Below are positions 9,576 to 17,798 of a DNA stretch of 64,000 nucleotides, piece after piece. The position numbers and the translations under genes are program-made. Numbering within the stretch: the stretch's first letter is position 1; each line of letters opens with the position of its first letter. This DNA comes from Actinomycetota bacterium (GTDB lineage Bacteria; Actinomycetota; Thermoleophilia; Solirubrobacterales; JACPNS01): contig JACQZY010000013.1 in assembly GCA_016213645.1 (NCBI GenBank), forward strand, positions 319,081-383,080, written 5' to 3'. The notes under the pieces are model-generated. The model saw nothing but the letters and a program-made list of their open reading frames with translations, did not search any database and was not told where the DNA came from.

Positions 9576-10406
9576 GTGACCGAATCAACGCCGAATCCGT
9601 CCGAAACAGCGCCGCCGCCGTCAATGGACGGCCGTTCGGACGGTGATCGCGCCACGATCTTCGCCGTGGCGAACCAAAAAGGCGGAGTCGGAAAGACCAC
9701 GACCGCCGTCAATCTGGCGGCGTGTGTAGCGGAAGCCGGATATCCGACGCTACTGGTGGACATCGACCCGCAGGCCAACGCAACTGTCGGTCTCGGTCTC
9801 ACCAAGCACGAGTCGCCGACCGTCTACGACGTTTTCGGCGGCGAAGTCACCGCCGAAGCCGCCCTGCATGCGTCGGCGATAGAGAACCTCTCGGTTTTGC
9901 CGTCTACGCCCGAACTGGCGGGAGCAAACGTCGAACTTCCGCGCATCGCCGGGTCCGAAACGATTCTTCGCGAGGCTCTAGAGCCCCTACGCGAGCAATT
10001 TCGTTTCATCATCTTCGATTGTCCGCCGTCACTTGGCCCGTTGACGGTGAACGCGATGGTCGCGGCCGACCGGGTCGTCGTGCCCGTGCAGACCGAGTAC
10101 TTCGCGCTTGAAGGCCTGGCCGACCTGCTCGACACCGTGCAGCTGATTCAGCGCGAACTCAACCCGCGGCTCTCGATCGCGGGGATCGTGTTGACGATGC
10201 ACGACGGGCGCACGCGCCTTGCCGAGGACGTCGAGGCGGAGGTGCGCAAGCACTTCCCCGGATTGATCTTTGATTCGGTGATTCCGCGCAACGTACGCGT
10301 GGCCGAGGCGCCCAGCTACGGGCTGCCGGTGACGCACCACGATCCCCACTGTGCCGGGGCCGGGGCGTATTTTGATCTCGCGAAAGAAGTTGCGCTGCGC
10401 GGCTGA
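9576..10406 (+). CDS. parA: Chromosome partitioning ATPase ParA (Soj)
   Basis: Deviant Walker A ATPase that works with ParB to segregate the origin region. With the GTG start at 9576 the protein has 276 residues; an ATG at 9555 would add seven. The first 26 residues are a Ser/Pro-rich leader. The motif KGGVGKTT is at about 35-42, LLVDIDPQANAT follows, and the switch region is IIFDCPPSLGPLTVNAM. A -10 hexamer seven bases upstream of the GTG, and the lack of any Shine-Dalgarno, suggest a leaderless message. It is followed by parB after 61 bp. Confidence 0.95.
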   Translation: MTESTPNPSETAPPPSMDGRSDGDRATIFAVANQKGGVGKTTTAVNLAACVAEAGYPTLLVDIDPQANATVGLGLTKHESPTVYDVFGGEVTAEAALHASAIENLSVLPSTPELAGANVELPRIAGSETILREALEPLREQFRFIIFDCPPSLGPLTVNAMVAADRVVVPVQTEYFALEGLADLLDTVQLIQRELNPRLSIAGIVLTMHDGRTRLAEDVEAEVRKHFPGLIFDSVIPRNVRVAEAPSYGLPVTHHDPHCAGAGAYFDLAKEVALRG

Positions 10407-10467
10407 CACGCCGGTCCACGGGCCGATCGTACTTAAATCAATTCGACATCGAAAACAAAGGTGAGAA

Positions 10468-11361
10468 ATGGCTGAGAAACGAGGGATGGGACGCGGCCTT
10501 TCGGCGATCCTGCCGGTGCGCGAGGATGACCTCGTAACCGACGAACTGCGCCAGGTTCCGGTGGCGGCGATCGACGCGAACCCGGACCAGCCGCGCACCA
10601 CCTTCGACGCGGACGAACTGACCGCGCTTGCCGAGTCGATTCGCCAGAACGGCGTGTTGCAGCCACTACTTGTTCGTCCGCTCGAAGGCGGCCGCTACGA
10701 GCTTGTCGCGGGCGAGCGCCGTTTGCGCGCGTCGACGCTGGCGGGTCTGGAAACGGTGCCGGCCTATGTTCGCGCCGGGTTGGACGCCAACAAGCTTGAA
10801 CTCGCATTGATCGAAAACATGGCGCGAGTGGACCTTAATCCGATCGACGCCGCGCGCGCCTGTGCCGCGTTGGTGGACGATCTTGGGTTGACCAAGGAAG
10901 AAGTCGCTCGCCGCATCGGCAAGAGCCGTGTGGCGGTCTCGAACTTGGTCCGACTGCTCAACTTGCCGGACGACGTGATCGAAATGATCGAACGCGGTGA
11001 GCTCAGCGAAGGTCACGGCCGCGCCCTACTGCGTGCCGGAGATCACTTCAGCCGCCGCCGCCTGGCAAGACAAGCCGCCGACAACAGCTGGTCTGTGCGC
11101 GAAACCGAACATCGCGCCGAGCTGGAGGCGAGCACATTAGAGAGTAAAGCTAAGCCTGAACGTGATGGTTCAATGACAGGAGCCGCAACCACGGAATCCG
11201 CCGAAATCGCCGAAGCCCGAACCGTCATCGCCGACCACTTCACCCGCCTACTTGGAAGCGAACCCAAAGTCAAGGTCACTCCCAGAGGCATAAAAGTGCA
11301 ATTCGAGTTCGCCGACGCCGCCGAAGCCATAGCCGTCGCCACCAGAACCCCAGCCAAGTAA
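10468..11361 (+). CDS. parB: Chromosome partitioning protein ParB
   Basis: CTP-dependent DNA clamp that loads at parS and spreads. The 297 residues show the N-terminal ParB/Srx domain (IDANPDQPRTTFDADELTALAESIRQNGVLQPLLV, then GRYELVAGERRLRAS), a helix-turn-helix region (LTKEEVARRIGKSRVAVSNLVRLLNLPDDV) followed by LSEGHGRALL, and a C-terminal dimerisation domain with VKVTPRGIKVQFEF. A clear Shine-Dalgarno (AAAGGTGAG) precedes the ATG. Imperfect parS-like repeats lie about 1.7-2 kb upstream. Codon choice in the last 70 residues is less GC-rich at third positions than upstream. Confidence 0.96.
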   Translation: MAEKRGMGRGLSAILPVREDDLVTDELRQVPVAAIDANPDQPRTTFDADELTALAESIRQNGVLQPLLVRPLEGGRYELVAGERRLRASTLAGLETVPAYVRAGLDANKLELALIENMARVDLNPIDAARACAALVDDLGLTKEEVARRIGKSRVAVSNLVRLLNLPDDVIEMIERGELSEGHGRALLRAGDHFSRRRLARQAADNSWSVRETEHRAELEASTLESKAKPERDGSMTGAATTESAEIAEARTVIADHFTRLLGSEPKVKVTPRGIKVQFEFADAAEAIAVATRTPAK

Positions 11362-11439
11362 GACGAAAACCGGAGCGATGATCCGCAACCATCGCGATGC
11401 ACAGCCACCACCGCCAATCGCCAAGCACAAGCCGCCGCC

Positions 11440-11468
11440 GGTGAGGGAGCGACCCCCCGGTCGCGACC
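11440..11468 (-). repeat. tRNA-associated hairpin repeat, copy 1b (core only)
   Basis: On the minus strand the 29-nt core reads GGTCGCGACC, loop GGGG, then GGTCGCTCCCTCACC. It differs from the other copies only at the fifth base and in the four-base loop. Flanks are diverged and I could not find a matching pair of outer arms, so this looks like a decayed copy. Confidence 0.7.
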
Positions 11469-11524
11469 AAAACCCCACCCCAAACCATCGCCCAGTCCGA
11501 CCTCATCCCCAAAGCTCGAACGCG

Positions 11525-11652
11525 ATATGAGGGGCTGACTCGTGCGAGATTCGCCACGCGCAGGGCGCCGGTGGTGAGGGAGCGACCTCCCGGTCGTGAC
11601 CGATCCACCAAGCCCGAGCATGGCGAAGCTCGCGCGAGTCAGCCCCTCATAT
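11525..11652 (-). repeat. tRNA-associated hairpin repeat, copy 1a
   Basis: It begins at the discriminator base of tRNA-Ile. The outer inverted repeat pairs 11629-11652 with 11525-11548 over 24 positions with one mismatch (arm begins ATATGAGGGGCTGACTCG on the minus strand). It encloses 80 nt containing ATGCTCGGGCTTGG and the 29-nt core (11573-11601): GGTCACGACC, loop GGGA, GGTCGCTCCCTCACC. The core forms a CGACC/GGTCG tetraloop hairpin. The same design occurs after tRNA-Lys at 46850. I do not recognise the family. Confidence 0.8.
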
Positions 11653-11725
11653 GGGCGATCCAGGATTCGAACCTGGGACCTCATCCTTATCAGAGATGCG
11701 CTCTAACCGACTGAGCTAATCGCCC
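11652..11725 (-). tRNA. tRNA-Ile (anticodon GAT)
   Basis: A 74-nt cloverleaf on the minus strand: acceptor GGGCGAT paired with ATCGCCC, D-arm GCTC/GAGC, anticodon stem CATCT/GGATG with loop CTGATAA (anticodon GAT, codon ATC), and T-arm with loop TTCGAAT. The discriminator is A; CCA is not encoded. No rRNA operon is adjacent. The 3' end runs directly into the hairpin repeat. Confidence 0.97.
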
Positions 11726-11866
11726 TCAGACCGACGCAGTTTAGCGGCGAATCCGAAGTCCGACTCGATCGTCCGTCCCAACCTCAAACCCAAGAACACA
11801 CGATCTCTATCAAGCGATCCGTCCAAGTCATTCGGCGCAACTCGGCCCTCTGCGTGCGCGAGTGCA

Positions 11867-11894
11867 TTGTGGCGGTCCAAGCCGCCCTTATACT
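11867..11894 (+). promoter_or_regulatory. Candidate promoter of the bifunctional nuclease gene
   Basis: TTGTGG (11867-11872) and TATACT (11889-11894) are separated by 16 bp, a sigma-70-like arrangement. The -10 and following bases (TATACTGACG) match those before rpmH. Confidence 0.55.
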
Positions 11895-11953
11895 GACGGC
11901 GCGGCGCAGAGCGGGCGCAGGCAATCGATCAGCCGTGGGAAGAGGAACGCCAA

Positions 11954-12442
11954 GTGCGCGAGATGGTCATTTACGGAGTCAGCTTCGACATGGTCGGCAA
12001 GCAGCCGATCATCTTGCTCAAGGCAGTCGACGGCAACGAGTTTCTTCCGATCTGGATTGGACATCCCGAAGCCGCGGCGATTTTGATGAAACTTCAAGGC
12101 GCCGACACTCCGCGCCCGATGACCCACGACCTGATCGCGACGATCTTTGACGATCTCGAGGTTGAGTGCACCCAGGTGGCCGTAACCGAGCTGCGGGACA
12201 ACACGTTCTTCGCCTCGATCACGCTCAAGCTCGGCGGCCGCGAGGTAGAGATCGATTCGCGACCCAGTGACGCAATCGCGCTGGCCGTGCGCACCGACGC
12301 ACCGATCTTCGTGGCCGAGGACGTGATCGCCGAGTCGGCGATCGAGTTTGAACACGAAATCGAGGACACCGAAGACGTCGTCAACAAGTTCCGCAAGTTC
12401 CTCGACGAGGTCTCGCCCGAGGACTTCGGCGCCGACGAGTAA
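11954..12442 (+). CDS. Bifunctional nuclease family protein (DUF151)
   Basis: Member of the bifunctional nuclease (BFN/DUF151) family; plant and mycobacterial relatives have been reported to have nuclease activity. The 162 residues show the family core LPIWIGHPEAAAILMKLQG, then RPMTHDLIATIF and SRPSDAIALAVRTDAPIFVAEDV, and an acidic C-terminal helix (UVR-like position). The start is GTG at 11954, six bases after GAGGAA; an ATG three codons later is possible. It stands alone with its own promoter. The in vivo role is not established. Confidence 0.88.
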   Translation: MREMVIYGVSFDMVGKQPIILLKAVDGNEFLPIWIGHPEAAAILMKLQGADTPRPMTHDLIATIFDDLEVECTQVAVTELRDNTFFASITLKLGGREVEIDSRPSDAIALAVRTDAPIFVAEDVIAESAIEFEHEIEDTEDVVNKFRKFLDEVSPEDFGADE

Positions 12443-12521
12443 CGATTGAGCCGTTGACACAGTCTGCCTGGTCCCGCGTCCGACCAGTGCTTTTCGCGCA
12501 ATACCCTACTCATTAGTAACT

Positions 12522-12534
12522 ATGCGCGGCGCAT
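12522..12534. repeat. Palindrome upstream of the first histidine kinase
   Basis: ATGCGC-G-GCGCAT, a perfect 6-bp palindrome with one central base, in an AT-richer stretch about 125 bp before the kinase start. Possible operator; no protein can be assigned. Confidence 0.35.
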
Positions 12535-12657
12535 TTCTCACATATATGCGGTAGGTTGCATCGAACCCACCAAAAAGCCTCCGACGGCTTCGTACATGCC
12601 GTTGCCGGTACCAATGGGAACCCAATACCGCCACGCGCGGTTATGGAGGCAAGGGCC

Positions 12658-14883
12658 ATGACCGACTCGCTTTTCTCAGGCACTTCACGATCAGCCGCAC
12701 CAACACATGCGGATGGTGACGCTGAACATTTACCGACGGCCTCGAAGCGCAAAGAATCCCCGGGCGGCTGGGCCGCGCCGGTCGCGGCCTTCGAGCCGGA
12801 CCAATTCGGTTCGGCAGCGAACCAAACCGCGACGAACACGGAACCCGCACGACCAGGCACCCGCACCTACGACGAAACGATTCAGAGCTACGCACGAATC
12901 GCGACGACCTGCGCCGCCATCGGCGCCATCATCGCCGCCGCGGTTCTGATCGTTTGGGCGGCGGGGATCGACAGTCTCGTCAACGTTCACACCCAACTCT
13001 GGATCATGCACGCCAACACGGCGCTGGCGATCCTTCTGTCGGCGATCGCGGTGCTGCTGATCGGTAATCAGGACAACCGGCGACGCGAACCCGGGTTTTT
13101 CCGGCCGCGGACGCGTCTCGACCTACTGATCGGCACGCTCGGAGCCGCGGCCGCGACGATCGGCGTCTTGACGATTTTTGAATATGCCGCCGGCATCAAG
13201 CTCGGGATCGATCACGCGCTGGCCTCCGTCGGGCCGCTCGGCGATGAGAATCTGATCCGCGGGCCGTCGACCGTATCCACGTTGATGATGACTGCAATCG
13301 GCGCCGCAATCGCGCTGTCGGCTTGGTACGGAGAGCGAATTTGGGCCTGGGTGCAGATGATCGCGGCGTCCACGCTGCTGATGTCTTTGATGGTCCTGAT
13401 CGCCGACGTGTACGACACCGAGTCGATCCGCAACCTCTCGTCACCGTTGGGCGCCACAGTGACCAGCGCGGTCGGTTTCGGGTTGATCTCGATCGCCGTA
13501 TTGCTCGTGCGCCCGCTGTATGGATGGATGAATCTGATTGCCGGCGAAGGCAACGGAAGCGAAGCGACGCGACGCATCCTGCCGGTGGTGCTGTTCGGCA
13601 TTCCCGTGCTGGGCTATGTACGTCTCGCGGCTCAAAATTCCGGCCTGATCGGGACGGAAGTCGGGCTCACGTTGTTTGCGGGCGCCACGATCGTTATGAC
13701 GACCGTTGTGGTTCTGTGGTCGGCAGCGCGGATCAACCGGCACGAGGATCTGCAGTTGATTTCCGAAGCCGAGCGCGATCGTGCGCGCGCGTTGGTCGAC
13801 GGTCTCGTTGCCAACAGTGACGCGGTGATTTCCGTGCAGGACCCGGAAGGCCGATTCGCGCTGATCAACGACGCCTTTGAGCGGCGCTACGGAGTGGACC
13901 GCGAGCACGCGATCGGGAACCGCAGCTACGACGTGCTCGACCCGGAGCGCGCGTTTCTTCTGGAGCGGCTGCGCAACGACGTTCTCGCGCGTCGCAACGC
14001 GGCGGTCGAGGAAATGCCGGCCGACGAAGCGATCGACGGCAAGGACGAAGAGACGTATCTCACGCAGCTCTTCCCGATCGTCGACGACGAAGGAAACTTG
14101 ATCGGCTCGGGCTCGATCGCAACCGACATCTCAGAGCGCAAACGGCACGAGCAGTTGCTTCAGAGACTCAACGACGACCTTAGGCACGAAACCGACCGCG
14201 CGCACGATGCGATCGATGAGCTGGAGTCTTTTGCCCACACCGTTTCGCACGACCTGCGTTCGCCCCTGCGAGCGATCGACGGCTTTGCGCGCATCGTCGC
14301 GGAGGACTGCCAAGACGTGCTTGAAGATCGTGATCGCCGCTATCTGGACCTCGTCTTGCAGGGCGCGGCCGAGATGGGTTCGCTGATCGATGATCTTCTG
14401 GAGTTTTCGCGCGTGGGCCGAACCGAGCTGAACGTGGCGCGGCTCGACATGACGAAGATCGCGAAGGAAGTAAACGATCACCTGTCTCATGAGCGCCAGG
14501 GCCGCGACGTACGCGTGACGGTCAAAGAGCTACCGCCTGCGGTCGCCGACCAGCGATTCATCGCCGCGGTCTTTCAGAACCTGCTGGCGAACGCATACAA
14601 GTACTCGCGCAAGCGCGAAGTGGCCGAGATCGAGATCGGGGCGCTTGAGCCTGACGACGGCGCACCGGTCACGTACTACGTGCGTGACAACGGCGTCGGA
14701 TTCGACATGCAGTACGCCGACAAGCTGTTCGCTCCCTTCGAACGCCTGCACCGCACCGAGGACTACGATGGTTCGGGCGTCGGCCTGGCGACCGTGCAGC
14801 GCATCCTGCGCCGGCACGGCGGCAAGATTTGGGCCGAGAGCAAGGTTGACGTGGGTACGACGATGTTCTTCCGGCTCGACTGA
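12658..14883 (+). CDS. Membrane PAS-sensor histidine kinase (paralogue 1)
   Basis: Sensor kinase, 741 residues from the ATG at 12658, which has GGAGG eight bases upstream; a longer TTG-initiated frame was rejected. Order: a cytoplasmic Ser/Pro/Ala-rich leader of about 70 residues, six to eight predicted membrane helices (about 80-360), a PAS domain (NSDAVISVQDPEGRFALINDAFERRYG), a short coiled coil, HisKA with the phospho-acceptor His near 531 in TVSHDLRSPLRAIDGF, and HATPase_c with NLLANAYKYS, DNGVGFDM and GSGVGLATVQRILRRHGG. The kinase half resembles the phytochrome-type family that signals to Rcp1-like regulators. It is followed 21 bp later by such a regulator. Ligand unknown. Confidence 0.92.
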   Translation: MTDSLFSGTSRSAAPTHADGDAEHLPTASKRKESPGGWAAPVAAFEPDQFGSAANQTATNTEPARPGTRTYDETIQSYARIATTCAAIGAIIAAAVLIVWAAGIDSLVNVHTQLWIMHANTALAILLSAIAVLLIGNQDNRRREPGFFRPRTRLDLLIGTLGAAAATIGVLTIFEYAAGIKLGIDHALASVGPLGDENLIRGPSTVSTLMMTAIGAAIALSAWYGERIWAWVQMIAASTLLMSLMVLIADVYDTESIRNLSSPLGATVTSAVGFGLISIAVLLVRPLYGWMNLIAGEGNGSEATRRILPVVLFGIPVLGYVRLAAQNSGLIGTEVGLTLFAGATIVMTTVVVLWSAARINRHEDLQLISEAERDRARALVDGLVANSDAVISVQDPEGRFALINDAFERRYGVDREHAIGNRSYDVLDPERAFLLERLRNDVLARRNAAVEEMPADEAIDGKDEETYLTQLFPIVDDEGNLIGSGSIATDISERKRHEQLLQRLNDDLRHETDRAHDAIDELESFAHTVSHDLRSPLRAIDGFARIVAEDCQDVLEDRDRRYLDLVLQGAAEMGSLIDDLLEFSRVGRTELNVARLDMTKIAKEVNDHLSHERQGRDVRVTVKELPPAVADQRFIAAVFQNLLANAYKYSRKREVAEIEIGALEPDDGAPVTYYVRDNGVGFDMQYADKLFAPFERLHRTEDYDGSGVGLATVQRILRRHGGKIWAESKVDVGTTMFFRLD

Positions 14884-14904
14884 CGTGACGATAGGCGGTG
14901 AAAG

Positions 14905-15393
14905 ATGGACGCATCAGACACGGCAACAAAAGATCGAAAGGAGCACGACTGGATGTTGTACGAGGGAGCGATACTTCTGGTAGAAGACGATCCAAACGAC
15001 ATCGAACTCACGCTTAACGCGTTTGATCGCCACCACCTCGCCAATCACGTGACGGTTGTTCGCGACGGCGAGGAGGCACTTGACTATCTGTTCCGGCGCG
15101 GGGAATACGCCGATCGCGACGGCCAACCCAACCCGCAGCTGATCCTGCTCGACCTGAAACTGCCGAAGGTCGACGGCATCGAGGTGCTCCGCGAGATCCG
15201 CGAGCACGAGTCCACCCGCACGATTCCCGTTGTCGCGCTGACGTCGTCGCGCGACACGCGCGACGTGGAGTCCGCCTACGACCTTGGCGTCAACAGCTAC
15301 ATCCCGAAACCCGTCGAGTTCGACGAGTTCATCAAGGCGGCCGGCCAGCTCGGCCTTTACTGGCTGATACTGAACGAACCACCCTCTACTTGA
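14905..15393 (+). CDS. Single-domain response regulator, Rcp1-like (1)
   Basis: CheY-fold receiver without an output domain, 162 residues. Acidic pocket ILLVEDDPNDIEL, phospho-acceptor Asp at about 83 in LILLDLKLPKVDG, Thr/Ser switch VVALTSSRD, and Lys in YIPKPVEFDEF. The ending LGLYWLILNEPP matches the Rcp1/bacteriophytochrome-partner type, in which the C-terminal helix aids dimerisation. The start at 14905 follows GGCGGTGAAAG; a later ATG at MLYEGAILLVEDD would remove 16 residues. It probably receives phosphate from the kinase just upstream. Confidence 0.93.
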   Translation: MDASDTATKDRKEHDWMLYEGAILLVEDDPNDIELTLNAFDRHHLANHVTVVRDGEEALDYLFRRGEYADRDGQPNPQLILLDLKLPKVDGIEVLREIREHESTRTIPVVALTSSRDTRDVESAYDLGVNSYIPKPVEFDEFIKAAGQLGLYWLILNEPPST

Positions 15394-15536
15394 TCCCGCC
15401 GTTGACAGCGGATACTCAGTCCACCCGCGCCCCGTCGCCGCCGTACCTGTAGATTGAATGGTGGTTCAAGTCAACTCATCTCCGGCGGCGTGCCGCGGGA
15501 GCGAGAATCGCCCGTAGCGCGGCCCGGTGAAAGATC

Positions 15537-17798
15537 ATGAGAGTTATCTCAACACCGGATCGGAGTATCGAGAACTCGGTCCCTGAGCCGGGCATGAGTC
15601 CGATTGCGCCTTCAAACGAACGGCTGCCTCCGGTCCTTGCGGAATTCGACCCGCTGGCCGCCGACCGGCCCGGCGAAACGAAGTTGCCGTGGCGCGGTTT
15701 TGCCGTCGTGGCCGCGACCGTAGTCACGGTGCTTGGGGCAGTGGTGCTGACCGGTTGGATCTTCGGCGTTGAGCAACTCACGCGGCCGCTTTCCGGAACC
15801 TCGACTATGAAGGCGAACACCGCGCTGGCGCTGACACTGCTTGGCGCGGCGATCCTGCTGGAGGGCCTGGCGACAGCGCGCTCGAAGGACGGCGCCGCGC
15901 GCCGCGCAAGCCGCTTTGCGTGGCTGGTCCCGATCCTTTCGCTTACAGCCGCCGCGATCGGACTTGTGACCGTGTTCGAATACGCGGCCGCCGTCGACTT
16001 TGGCTTCGATGATCTGATCGCCGGCTCATCGGGCGCCGGCGCGGCGACACACGCACTTCGTCCCGCGTTGCCAACGGCCGTGGCGCTGATTCTGCTCGGC
16101 TCGGCACTCGCGATCGATCGCTTGAACGGAACTACAGCCATGCGCGCCAGGCAACTGCTTGCGTTCGCCGCGACCTGCTTGGCCTACTTCGCGCTGCTTG
16201 GCCACATCTTTCAGGCCGAGATTGTGCTGGGTGCTGAACTGCGCACTTCGATCGCGCTTGTCACGGCGGTCTGTCTTTTGCTGATCGGACTTGCGATCCT
16301 TTGCACACGGCCTTTTGAAGGGTGGATGCGAATCGTCACGATCGAAAACGTCGGCGGCAAGGTCACGCGGCGACTGATGCCGGCGGTCGCCCTGGGCCTG
16401 CCGTTGATCGCACTTGGCCGCGTGCTTGGCACGAGCGCTGGTTTGTTTGACGAACGATTCGGAGCCGCGCTGGCGGTCGTGCTGGTCACACTGGGCGCAA
16501 GCGTGGCGGTCGCCCGGCTTGCGGTCGAGATGAATCGCGGCCACGAGCAATGCGATCTGACGATGGCGAGGCGCAATCAGACGCAGTTGCTGTTGAACGG
16601 GCTGGCAGAGGGAAGCAGCGCGATGATCGCGGCGCGCGACGTACACGGCCGGTTGCTGATGGCCAACGGCGCGTTTGAGCGTTGGACCGGAAGTCCGCGC
16701 GAGCAGGCGCTTGGCAAGACGTTGCGCGAAAGCCTGCCGCCGGAGTTGGTGCCGCGGCGCGAGCATTCCTTCAACCACGTGCTCGAAACCGGCGAGACGG
16801 TCGTGGAGGAGGTGCAGGTCAGACCGGGAGAGATCGTTCCCACGGTGGTTGCCGAAACATTCCCGGTACTGGACGGCGTTGGCAGGATCGTGGCTGTTGG
16901 CGCGATCGCGGCGGACATTACGGAACGCCGGCTGCACGAGCAAACGGTCGAGCGGCTCAACAAGCAGCTGGAGCATGAGACGACGCGTGCCCGTGAGGCG
17001 ATTGCTGAACTGGAGGCGTTCGGGCACACCGTTTCGCATGACCTGCGTTCGCCGTTGCGCGCGATCGACGGCTTCTCACAGGTACTCGAGGCCGAGTACG
17101 CGGTCGCGATCGACCAGCGTGGCCGGCACTTCCTGGACCGCATTCGCTCGGCCGCGCGGGACATGAACGGCCTGATCGGCGATCTGCTCGAGTATTCGCG
17201 TGTTGGGCGGGGAGAACTGGAGTTCACGCACGTGGACATGGCAACGATCGCGCGCGCGGCGAATGAGAAATTGGCCTATGAACGCGAAGGCCGCGACGTG
17301 CGCGTGACGATCGGTGAGCTGCCGCCGGCCTTTGGCGACGAGCGCCTGTTGGGCGTGGTCTTTACGCAGCTGCTGTCGAACGCGCACAAATACACGCGTG
17401 AGCGCGCCGTGGCCGAGATCACGGTCGGCGCAATCGACCCGGCGGCCGGCCTCTCGGCAACCTACTTCGTGCGCGACAACGGCGTCGGATTTGACATGCG
17501 TTACTCCGAAAAGCTTTTTCAGGCGTTCGAAAAGTTGCACCACGAGGGTACGTACGAAGGCACCGGCGTCGGTCTGGCGACCGTCCAGCGCGTCCTGCGC
17601 CGTCACGACGGCTGTATCTGGGCGCAGAGCGTGCCGGGCGAGGGCACGACGATGTATTTCCAGCTCGCGCGCGAGGATCAGCCGCCGCTTTCATGGGCCG
17701 ATCACCTGGCGGAGGTATCGAGCATGCGGCGACGGGCCGTCGACAGCGATCTTCAGAGCCCGGTCGCGCAACCCGGACAAAATGAGTTCGCGAAATGA
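15537..17798 (+). CDS. Membrane PAS-sensor histidine kinase (paralogue 2)
   Basis: Sensor kinase of 753 residues with the same plan as its neighbours: leader, membrane block (about 55-350), PAS domain (SSAMIAARDVHGRLLMANGAFERWTG), coiled coil, HisKA with His near 501 (TVSHDLRSPLRAIDGFSQVLEAE), and HATPase_c with DNGVGFDMRYSEKLF and GTGVGLATVQRVLRRH. The ATG at 15537 has GGTGAAAG upstream. It is 143 bp after the first regulator and has no regulator immediately after it: the next gene, overlapping by four bases, is another kinase. It therefore probably shares one of the two regulators. Confidence 0.92.
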   Translation: MRVISTPDRSIENSVPEPGMSPIAPSNERLPPVLAEFDPLAADRPGETKLPWRGFAVVAATVVTVLGAVVLTGWIFGVEQLTRPLSGTSTMKANTALALTLLGAAILLEGLATARSKDGAARRASRFAWLVPILSLTAAAIGLVTVFEYAAAVDFGFDDLIAGSSGAGAATHALRPALPTAVALILLGSALAIDRLNGTTAMRARQLLAFAATCLAYFALLGHIFQAEIVLGAELRTSIALVTAVCLLLIGLAILCTRPFEGWMRIVTIENVGGKVTRRLMPAVALGLPLIALGRVLGTSAGLFDERFGAALAVVLVTLGASVAVARLAVEMNRGHEQCDLTMARRNQTQLLLNGLAEGSSAMIAARDVHGRLLMANGAFERWTGSPREQALGKTLRESLPPELVPRREHSFNHVLETGETVVEEVQVRPGEIVPTVVAETFPVLDGVGRIVAVGAIAADITERRLHEQTVERLNKQLEHETTRAREAIAELEAFGHTVSHDLRSPLRAIDGFSQVLEAEYAVAIDQRGRHFLDRIRSAARDMNGLIGDLLEYSRVGRGELEFTHVDMATIARAANEKLAYEREGRDVRVTIGELPPAFGDERLLGVVFTQLLSNAHKYTRERAVAEITVGAIDPAAGLSATYFVRDNGVGFDMRYSEKLFQAFEKLHHEGTYEGTGVGLATVQRVLRRHDGCIWAQSVPGEGTTMYFQLAREDQPPLSWADHLAEVSSMRRRAVDSDLQSPVAQPGQNEFAK

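Larger units (their letters stand above)
11362..11951. other. parB-nuclease intergenic region: tRNA-Ile and hairpin repeats
   Basis: This 590-bp stretch has no protein gene. It contains tRNA-Ile (minus strand), then, moving away from the tRNA 3' end, a complete hairpin repeat (11525-11652) and a degenerate second copy (core 11440-11468), and finally the promoter of the downstream nuclease gene. Long minus-strand open frames across the repeats look spurious: their translations are made of repeat-derived Arg/Gly/Ser peptides. Confidence 0.75.

Noticed and set aside
11043..11684. Minus-strand open frame of 213 codons across the parB end and repeats
   Set aside because: It overlaps parB antisense and the hairpin repeats. 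The peptide is repeat-derived low-complexity sequence.
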